The position numbers were made by a program, and so were the translations under genes. Positions 1 through 7,500 of a stretch of DNA of 34,335 nucleotides are shown here, one piece after another; positions within the stretch are counted from its first letter, which is position 1; each line of letters starts with the position of its first letter. Where the stretch lies: assembly GCA_027451445.1 (NCBI GenBank), contig DAIDJG010000123.1, positions 1 to 34,335 of the forward strand, written 5' to 3'. This DNA is from Singulisphaera sp. (GTDB taxonomy: Bacteria > Planctomycetota > Planctomycetia > Isosphaerales > Isosphaeraceae). A model generated the notes under the pieces. It did no database searches, was not told the origin of the DNA, and saw nothing but the letters and a program-made list of their open reading frames with translations.

Positions 1-76
1 CTTCGCCTATGGGGTGCAGGCTCGCCACGACGGAGTGCCGAATCGAGTTCACTTGCGTTTCGGACTGATCGTTCAC
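1..76 (-). CDS. Possible 5' end of a gene leaving the left edge
   Basis: A minus-strand frame opens with GTG at 76 and runs off the window edge without a stop, giving 25 residues beginning VNDQSETQVNSIRHSVV. The composition is protein-like, and a GGAG lies about 11 nt upstream. The same frame also stays open upstream of the GTG, so the start is uncertain. No family can be recognised from so few residues. It may equally be a chance open frame. Confidence 0.22.
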   Translation of the reverse strand, partial: MNDQSETQVNSIRHSVVASLHPIGE

Positions 77-190
77 CTCCAGTTGCTCTCCACCCCGCCT
101 CGCGGCGACGCAGTTACCTTTGGTTACGGGATGCCAGAACATCCCGGCAAGGACTTGCACCCTGCTGATTCGATGCAATTACAGGCGCAC

Positions 191-325
191 ACCCCACCCG
201 CCTTGTGCGGGTGGTGAAGGAGGCCACTGGCTAGAGACGGGTGACTGCGCGGAGGTACATCGTTGGGCTCGAGGTCGTTCTCTAGCCACAGACCTTCTTC
301 ACCACCCGCACAAGGCGGGTGGGGT
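191..325. repeat. 47-bp element in inverted orientation (two copies)
   Basis: Copy A (191-237) and copy B (279-325, reversed) are 47 bp each, match at 43 positions without gaps, and are separated by 41 bp. Each contains its own hairpin: an 8-bp stem (194-201 with 207-214; 302-309 with 315-322) around a five-base loop that reads CTTGT on one strand. The pair could therefore fold as two small hairpins or as one long imperfect hairpin, as REP doublets (REPINs) do. The function is unknown. Confidence 0.8.
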
Positions 326-344
326 CGTATGTGCTCATGCAACG

Positions 345-391
345 CGTCTAGCCTGCGACCTGCTTCACCAGCCACACAAGGTGGCTGGGGT
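345..391 (-). repeat. Third copy of the 47-bp palindromic element
   Basis: This copy lies exactly 66 bp downstream of copy B in the same orientation and matches it at 37 of 47 positions without gaps. Its hairpin stem (368-375 with 381-388) differs from the other copies at two base pairs, and both differences are compensated on the opposite arm. The loop ACAAG (CTTGT on the minus strand) is unchanged. Confidence 0.75.
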
Positions 392-868
392 CGTGGGATG
401 GCGTACGACGCGCCTCGGGTTAAACCATCTCGGTGCAGACACCAAGTCTATGCGCAAACAGAAGCCAGTACCCAGGCGCGTCCCAAGTTCCCGCACGATT
501 ATTGAGTTGAGTTGACAACGAATTTGCACCATGGTTGCTTCGTGCCATTGGACCTGTGCGTCGAGGGAATAATTGGCGGGTTTCATCGCCTGTCTGTCTG
601 CACAATCATCGGCACCTGGGCCACACCGGGCTCGTGCCGAGTAGGCCGCAAGAATTAGCGACCTGCTCGGCGATCCACTTCACCTCGATGCTGCAGAACC
701 TGAAGAAACTGGCCAGGCACAAAACCGGGACTTTATAAAGACGATTGCGCAGGGACCACCGGGTCGGGCCGATGCGTGTTTCGATGGGCCGCAGACCGAT
801 CGTTAGTCCGACGTCATCTTCCATGCCTGGCCAGAACATCGAGCATCTCGCAGTCAGTTGTCTGCGGG

Positions 869-3800
869 TCAGTCCTTCGACTTCTTGATCCGAACATCGC
901 CCAGGTCCCGGTTTTCGCCGGGGTTGAGCGTGAAATCGTCGGTTAGGTCGCCCAGTACTTGAACACTTTCCTTGAGCACCTCCAGGCGGTATTTCGCGCC
1001 CGGTACCAGCCCTTCGAGTTTGAATCGGCGATCGGGCTCGATCGCGAACTGCTCCTTGTCGTATTCGTGGCCGTTCAGGGTATGCAACGGCAGTTTGTAA
1101 TCCTCGAGCATGATTTGCAGGCCACGAAAGAGCGGCTTGCCCGCGTCGTCGACGAGACGCCCAGTGAGCGTCGCCCAGGGCTGAAGTTTGAGCGTGACCG
1201 GTTCATCGCCCTCTTCGGTGACAACCGCCATCCCCGTCCACTTGTTGGGAACATAACGCGCCACCACCTCCCTGCGCTCGCCCGGATAGAGGTTCGTGAC
1301 ATTGAAGGAAGACTGCTCAATCTCCTCCATGGGATTCTGAATCTGGTTGCCAACGCCGCTGGCCTCGATCCTGTTGCGCGGTTGGCCATCGGGCCCAATG
1401 ACGTGGACGAGTCGTGACTTCCCCTTCCTCAAAGGGATGTCGCATTTGAACTCGTCCACGCCTTCCGGAATATTCACTTCAACGGTCGTATTGCGAAGGC
1501 AGACGTTAAAACCAAGCGCGTCGTAGAGCGATTCGGAGTTGTCGTCTTGCTTCAAACCCTTGATCTTTTCGAAACCAACGCCATAGAGATACTCGTCGCC
1601 GCCTCCGCCGCTGACGATCCCGCGCCCGGGATAGCCGCGAATCCGGAAAGTTCCGTTGCTCTCGGCGTGCGAATCGTCGTCGAACGCGGGGTGAACGCCG
1701 TCCTTCAGGTCGGCTTTCAGGTAAGGGTTGTCTCGAAAAGCATGATATTCCGCGGAACCGCCCCAGTCGCCCTTACCGGTGGCCTCGTCGTAAATGCGCC
1801 CGGTGATCCAGACGCCCTTCGCAAGCTTAATGGACACTTGCATCGGCTCATCACTGGGTTTGATTTCGAGCGTCAGGTTGCTCCCAAAGTACGGCTGTTT
1901 TTTGGGCGGCTCCACCTGGAAAAAGGCGTTATCACGGAGCGGATAGCTTTCGATGCGGAAGCGGCCGGCCTTGTCCGTCGTTGTGAAAAATCGATCAAAG
2001 CCGGGGTACTCCACGGTGCTCACGTCCCGCGAGAGGAACTTCGCACCCTCGACGGGTTTGCCGGTCGTTTTGTCGATGATTACACCCTCGATCGTCCGCC
2101 CGCGCTGGAGTTTGCACTCGAACGTGCTGCCGTACACAACGAGATCCGGCCGCGGGTTGACGACCAACTTGCGAGTTTCTTCGGAATACATCGAGACGTG
2201 AATGGGGTCGTCAAGCCGTCGTGTGACCACCGTGATGAGTTCCGACGCGAGGTTCGGAAACCCGTCGATATAGAGCTCGACCATACGATTCTTACCCACG
2301 CCGAGGAGCGTGAATGTCCCTTCCGCATTGCTGGTGACAGCCGGAATTAAGGGAGCATAGACCGACGGACGGTCGCCCAGGCGGCCGTAGTCGATCAGGC
2401 TGATGAACATCCCCAGCGACCGAAGGTAGGCATTGACCTCGCCGGCGTTTTTGACCTCTTCGAGCCAGGCGGAGAGCCCGTCGCCGGGTGGAATTTCGCG
2501 CGGTTGCCAGGTCACGCGGTCGTCTTCGAGCTCCATGAGGGGGTCGCCCTTGCAGCGCGGCCAATTGACGTTACGCACCCGAATGCGTGCGCCGGCGACG
2601 GGCTTGCCATCAGGGCCAATGAGCCGGCCACGAATTGGCTCTTCGGGCGCGAGTTTGATCGTGAGGCCGTCGCCGGATTCCGGCGTGCCAAAGCCATGCC
2701 CGGGCGCTACGGCAAGAAGCCACGGCCTGGCCTGCTTGATCTCGTCCTCGTCGGTATGAGGCGCACCGCGGCGGTCGGGCGACTCAAGGACGGTCAGCGT
2801 ACTGCCGTCCGGCAGCGTCGTCACCTTCGGCTGCGGCCCTGGCATGTTTGCGGACTTCCTCGGGCCGAGCTTGCGTTTGGTTTGGAAGCGGAAACGCCCG
2901 TCGGCGCCGGTCACGGCCTTCCGTTCCGGTGCAAGCATGCGCCGATCGCGTCGATAAATCACCGCGTTGGGGACCGGATTGCTGTTCGCATCCAGCACGC
3001 GCCCGACGATGTCGACCTGGCCCCACTTCTCGGGGTGGGATTCGATGTCGTCTTCGTCGGGGATCAAACGCGCGATCGGATCTGGCTCAGGATCTTGTGC
3101 GGGCACGGCCGCGACCGCGTCGACGCCTCGGGGTTGTTGCGACGGCGCGGGCGGGGCCGCGGGTGCTTCGGGCCTGGAGCCGAGGGCCACGGTCGCCCCG
3201 GCAATCGTGAGCCCGAACAATATCATCAGTACAACAACCTTCATGACTTGACCTCCTGTCATTTCCTTGAGAACGGCTGCAGCCAGTGGGGTGAGCATCC
3301 CTTTGGCGACCTGGGTGGTCGATTGGAGCAGGTGCGGTGAAAGTGCGGCCAGCGGTGCGACAAGTTGCCCCGACTCATCCGGATCGGTCTTGAGACGTTT
3401 CTGGAGACGGTCGCGCGCCGCACTGAGCCGCCGACGAACCGTCGCCTCGCCACAGCCGATTTCCTGGGCCGCTTCAACCTGGGTTTTGCCTTCGAGCAGG
3501 CAAAGCACCAGGGCCTGGCGCAGCGCGACCGGTAAGCGGGCGATTTCCTCGTGAAGCTGTGCGAGTTGGGGATGCAACTGGGAAGTTACTCGCACTTGCA
3601 TATCAAACAGCGCCCCCATACGCTGTTCCCGCGTGTTGCGTCTGGCGGTGTCGACGCTCAGGTGCTTCGAAACGCGGTAGGCGACCTCATGGAGCCAGCC
3701 GCCGAGCGAATCATCAACGCGAATCGCATTCGCCTTCTGGACCAGAATGAGGAACACCGCCTGAAAAGCATCCTCCGCCTGGATTTCGTCGTGCACGATG

Positions 3801-3979
3801 CTGCCGCAGACCCCGAGAACCATCGGCCCGTGGCGTGCGACGAGCGTGGAAAACGCATCCTCATCGCGTGTCGCGCGATAACGACTCAGCAGCACGCCGT
3901 CGGACAGTCCACCCGTTTGCCCTCCCGTGAAGAGGTGGTGAATTTGGGGCAAGATCGCGCGCAGATACATTTTAGCCAT
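869..3979 (-). CDS. ECF sigma factor fused to membrane segment and large extracytoplasmic region
   Basis: The protein has 1036 residues. Residues about 40-110 look like sigma-70 region 2 (LVARHGPMVLGVC, then AEDAFQAVFLILVQKA). Residues about 150-200 look like region 4, with a helix-turn-helix around TQVEAAQEIGCGEATVRRRL. A hydrophobic segment follows at about 245-267 (KVVVLMILFGLTIAGATVAL), then a proline-rich linker and about 720 residues with repeated beta-rich units such as GRVLDANSNPVPNAVIYRRD and GRLIGPDGKPVAGARIRVRN. These resemble carboxypeptidase regulatory-like (CarboxypepD_reg) domains. Planctomycetes are known for ECF sigma factors with long C-terminal extensions. I infer that the outside part senses an envelope signal and the sigma domains act in the cytoplasm, replacing a separate anti-sigma factor; none is encoded nearby. 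The ATG at 3979 was kept as start; ATG 3970 is possible. Confidence 0.88.
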   Translation of the reverse strand: MAKMYLRAILPQIHHLFTGGQTGGLSDGVLLSRYRATRDEDAFSTLVARHGPMVLGVCGSIVHDEIQAEDAFQAVFLILVQKANAIRVDDSLGGWLHEVAYRVSKHLSVDTARRNTREQRMGALFDMQVRVTSQLHPQLAQLHEEIARLPVALRQALVLCLLEGKTQVEAAQEIGCGEATVRRRLSAARDRLQKRLKTDPDESGQLVAPLAALSPHLLQSTTQVAKGMLTPLAAAVLKEMTGGQVMKVVVLMILFGLTIAGATVALGSRPEAPAAPPAPSQQPRGVDAVAAVPAQDPEPDPIARLIPDEDDIESHPEKWGQVDIVGRVLDANSNPVPNAVIYRRDRRMLAPERKAVTGADGRFRFQTKRKLGPRKSANMPGPQPKVTTLPDGSTLTVLESPDRRGAPHTDEDEIKQARPWLLAVAPGHGFGTPESGDGLTIKLAPEEPIRGRLIGPDGKPVAGARIRVRNVNWPRCKGDPLMELEDDRVTWQPREIPPGDGLSAWLEEVKNAGEVNAYLRSLGMFISLIDYGRLGDRPSVYAPLIPAVTSNAEGTFTLLGVGKNRMVELYIDGFPNLASELITVVTRRLDDPIHVSMYSEETRKLVVNPRPDLVVYGSTFECKLQRGRTIEGVIIDKTTGKPVEGAKFLSRDVSTVEYPGFDRFFTTTDKAGRFRIESYPLRDNAFFQVEPPKKQPYFGSNLTLEIKPSDEPMQVSIKLAKGVWITGRIYDEATGKGDWGGSAEYHAFRDNPYLKADLKDGVHPAFDDDSHAESNGTFRIRGYPGRGIVSGGGGDEYLYGVGFEKIKGLKQDDNSESLYDALGFNVCLRNTTVEVNIPEGVDEFKCDIPLRKGKSRLVHVIGPDGQPRNRIEASGVGNQIQNPMEEIEQSSFNVTNLYPGERREVVARYVPNKWTGMAVVTEEGDEPVTLKLQPWATLTGRLVDDAGKPLFRGLQIMLEDYKLPLHTLNGHEYDKEQFAIEPDRRFKLEGLVPGAKYRLEVLKESVQVLGDLTDDFTLNPGENRDLGDVRIKKSKD

Positions 3980-4511
3980 CGTTCGCAGCCTGGAACCTAA
4001 ACGGGGTGAGAGGCGTTCTGCACTACTATGCCGCGAAGATGCTGAATCCGATCACGATTTTTGAAACGGAGGCAAAATCTTGTCTCGTCAAGAGTTCGAC
4101 AACCTACGCCGCTCATGGGTTGCCGCCCAGCGTGCATCCAATGGCCTCGCAATGTAGCGTGAAGCCCTTGTGGAGACCGGACTTGCGGCAATACAACGCA
4201 ACGCGGCGGGCTCAGACCAAAAGATGCGTGCTCTCTCTTAATGGATCTTAAATTTGCTATTTAACTAGATTAATATGCTCCCTGGTCAGACCGCTTTTTC
4301 ACTAAACGCAGCGCGAACCTGAAGCTCAAATTCATGCAAGCCGCGACGTCTCTTTCCTTAGCGTGGAGTAATATTGGATTGTAGTCAGATCCATGGCCGT
4401 CGGTCTGCGCGCCCTGGCCATGGGATGGGTCCTTGGACCCTGGATATCGCGTTTTTCGCCACGACGGGCGAGCACCGTTCAAGGATTTGAACCCGAGTCG
4501 AGGGCATCGAC
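3980..4511. promoter_or_regulatory. Divergent intergenic region with AT-rich island
   Basis: This 532-bp gap separates the divergently transcribed sigma factor gene and the giant surface protein gene, so it should hold both promoters. The stretch from about 4238 to 4276 is strikingly AT-rich for this genome and contains a TAATAT at 4271. I could not find a -35 element at a normal distance from it. No gene is evident. Confidence 0.35.
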
Positions 4512-7500
4512 ATGAGTTGCCACAGGTGTGCGCCGCGGCCGCCGCGAGGGGTCTGCCGCCTCTCGTCGCGGTTTCGTCGTCGTTGGAATCCACAATTCGA
4601 TTCACTGGAACTGCGCGCCCTGCTCGCCGCGGTCACCTGGATGAACCCCAACGGCGGCAACTGGGACGTCGGCGCGAACTGGAGCACCGGCAACGTGCCG
4701 GGGACGGGTGACACGGCCGTCATTAGCACCGCGGGAGCCGCGACCATCACGGTTCAGTCGGGCGACACCATCCAGGTGCAAAGTGTAACAACGGGCAGCA
4801 ACGATACGCTCTCGATCGCGGGAGGCTCGTTGACGGTCACCGCGGGAAGCTCGACGTTGAGCGGTCCCCTCACCATGGTGGGGGGATCGTTGACTGCGAC
4901 GGGTTCGGGGACAACGCTGACGGCCAACAGCACAACCACGGTGTCGAATGCGAGTCTCTTCGCCGCAGGCGGGGCCACGCTCGGTTTGCCGACCTTGGCA
5001 AGCTACGTGGAGTCGCCCAACGCGCAGCCAACGCTACAGGCGTCCGGCAGCGGAAGTTCACTGAGCCTCCCCGCACTCACCACGCTGAGCGCCGATACCA
5101 CCACCGGCAACTCGCGCATCATCGTCAATAGCCTCGCCGGCGGCCACGTCGGGCTGGGGGCCGTGACAACACTCACCGGGCCCGTTCAGTTCACCAGCGA
5201 CGGTACCGGGAGCCAGATCGACCTGTCCAAGGCGACCAGCTACCAAGGGTTTAACATCCCCTTCGACAAGGATTCGCTCCTTGAGGTTACCAACAGCGGC
5301 ACCCTCCTGGACGGTGCCTTGACGAGTCTGTCCCAGGTAAACGTCAGCCTGGACGGGACCGGCACGATCGCCACCAGCCAGTGGACCACACTTACCAACG
5401 GGAGCGTGACCGTCACGGGCGGCACGCCCGTGTTCACCAGTCTGTCCAACATCCTCAACGATAATGTCGCGGTCAGCGGCGGGGCCCAGGTCGCGCTCCC
5501 AGCGGTCAGCAGCTACGTCGAGTCGCCCGCCGCGCAGTCGACGTTGCAAGCTTCCGGCAGCGGAAGTTCATTGTCGTTTCCTGCGCTGATGACGCTCAGC
5601 GCGGACACCACCAGCGGCAGCGCACGCACGGTGGTCAGCGCGGGCGCGGGCGGCCACATCGGCCTTGGGGCCGTGATCACGCTTTCCGGGCCCGTCCAGT
5701 TCACAAGCGACGGCTCGGGGAGCGAGATCGACCTGCCCAAGGTCACGAGCTACCAGGGGTTCAACACCCCTTTCGACAAGGACTCGTCCATCCAGGTCAC
5801 CAACAGCGGCACTTTCCTGGACGGTGCCTTGACAAGCCTGCCTCAGGTGAACGTTAGCCTCGATGGAACCGGTACAATCGCCACCAGTCAGTGGACGACC
5901 CTGTCCAACGCCGGTGTGAATGTCACCGGCGGGACGCTCGCGTTCACCAACCTGGCGAACATCCTGAACGATGGCTTCGTGATCAGCGGCGGCGCCCAGG
6001 TTGCGCTGCCGGCAGTGACGAGTTACGTCGAGTCGCCCAATGAGCAGCCGACTCTGCAAGTGTCTGGCAGTGGCAGCACACTCTCGTTCCCCTCACTGAC
6101 GACGCTCAGCGCCGACAGCACGACCGGCACGTCGCGCATCATCGTCAACGCACTCGCCGGCGGCCACGTCGGGCTGGGTGCCGTTACCACGCTCAGTGGA
6201 CCCGTTCAATTCACCAGTGACGGCGCGGGCAGCCAGATCGACCTGTCGGCGACGACCACGTTCCAGGGGTTCAGCGTCCCCTTCGACAAGAACTCGTCCA
6301 TCCAGGTCACCAACGGCGGCACGCTGCTCGACGGGGCCTTGGCCACGCTCAGCGCCGTCAACGTCACGCTCGACGGCTCGAACGCCCACGTGGGGGACAC
6401 CTGGACGACCTTCACCGGCGGCAGCCTGGCGATCACCGGCGGCTCCGACACACTGCCGGCGCTGACGGTTGTCAATGGTCCGAGCGTGCAAGTAAGCGGC
6501 GGAGGTGCGTTGAGCCTGCCGGTCCTCACAGCCGGAAACATCCCGATCACCAACGGCACGAGCGTGACGATCGGCGGCACACTCGTCAGCTTGCCCGCCG
6601 CGGGGACGTTGGGCGCCACGATCAACGCACCTCAGTCCACGTCGCTGACGGTCACACTCCAAAACAGCGGTACCTTGACCGGAACGACCGTCAACGTCGG
6701 GCAGGGAACGACCGTGGCACTCGCGGGCGGCACCTACATCGGCAACACCACACTCAACGCGTCGCCCGGCGCAACGGTCGACCTCACCGGCGGCCAGACC
6801 ACCACGTTCGGCGGGACGTTGACAGGCACCGCGACCGGTACCGTGGCGCTCAGCGGCGGACAGGTAAACGTCGGCGGAGCGGGGTTGACGGTGAATTTCG
6901 CCGGCAACACCTTCCAGTGGACGGGCGGTGCGATCAGCAGCTCGCAGGGAACCCTGACCACCCAGGGCGTGATCAACCTGACCGGCTCGGCGGATAAGGT
7001 CTTCGAGAACGATGGCGTCCTCGACAACTTCGGCACCCTTATCCAGACCGGTAGCGGCAACCTCGGCCTGCACAGCGACAACGTGACTGCCACGACACTG
7101 AAGAACGAGTCCGGAGCGTCGTACTTGCTCGAATCGGACTCGGGCATCGACAATTCCCTGGGCGGAACAGTCGCGGTTCAGAATGCCGGGACGATTCGCA
7201 AGACGCAGGGGTCGGGCACCTCGACGCTCGCCATCAACGGCGTACTCTCCAACACGGGCGCGATCGAGGCGGATTCCAAAACGCTCAGCCTGGCGCCGAA
7301 TTCCATCACTCAGGTTTCGGGCACAACGCTGAACGCTGGCACGTGGATCGCGCTCAACGGTGCGGCGCTGAAGTTCCCCAACGGCACGTCAGTCGCCACC
7401 AACGCCGCGAATATCACGCTGAGCGGCACGGGAGCCGCCATCACCGCCCTGAGCGGACTCTCCGCGAACAGCGGCAGCCTCACGCTCGGCCCCGGTGCGG

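Larger units (their letters stand above)
77..868. other. Non-coding stretch with palindromic repeats
   Basis: No convincing gene is present here. Short frames exist on both strands, but none has recognisable motifs or a good ribosome binding site. Several of the translated frames owe their length to the repeated palindromes at 191-391. The part from about 400 to 868 shows nothing I can identify; it may be decayed sequence or the 3' flank of the sigma factor gene that ends at 869. Confidence 0.5.

Noticed and set aside
297-394. CRISPR-like array (32-bp palindromic repeats about 66 bp apart)
   Set aside because: Only two same-orientation units plus one inverted copy, the repeats differ at several positions, and similarity extends beyond the core into the would-be spacer. 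No cas genes are present.
120-515. 131-residue plus-strand reading frame over the repeats
   Set aside because: Its translation repeats the palindromes (LLHHPHKAGGVV, LLHQPHKVAGVV), has no ribosome binding site I trust, and no family features.
606-839. Minus-strand frame as a possible transposase remnant
   Set aside because: No catalytic residues, no terminal inverted repeats and no recognisable transposase sequence.
4254-4276. Sigma-70-type promoter from TTGCTA and TAATAT
   Set aside because: The spacing is only 11 bp, far from the normal 16-18 bp.
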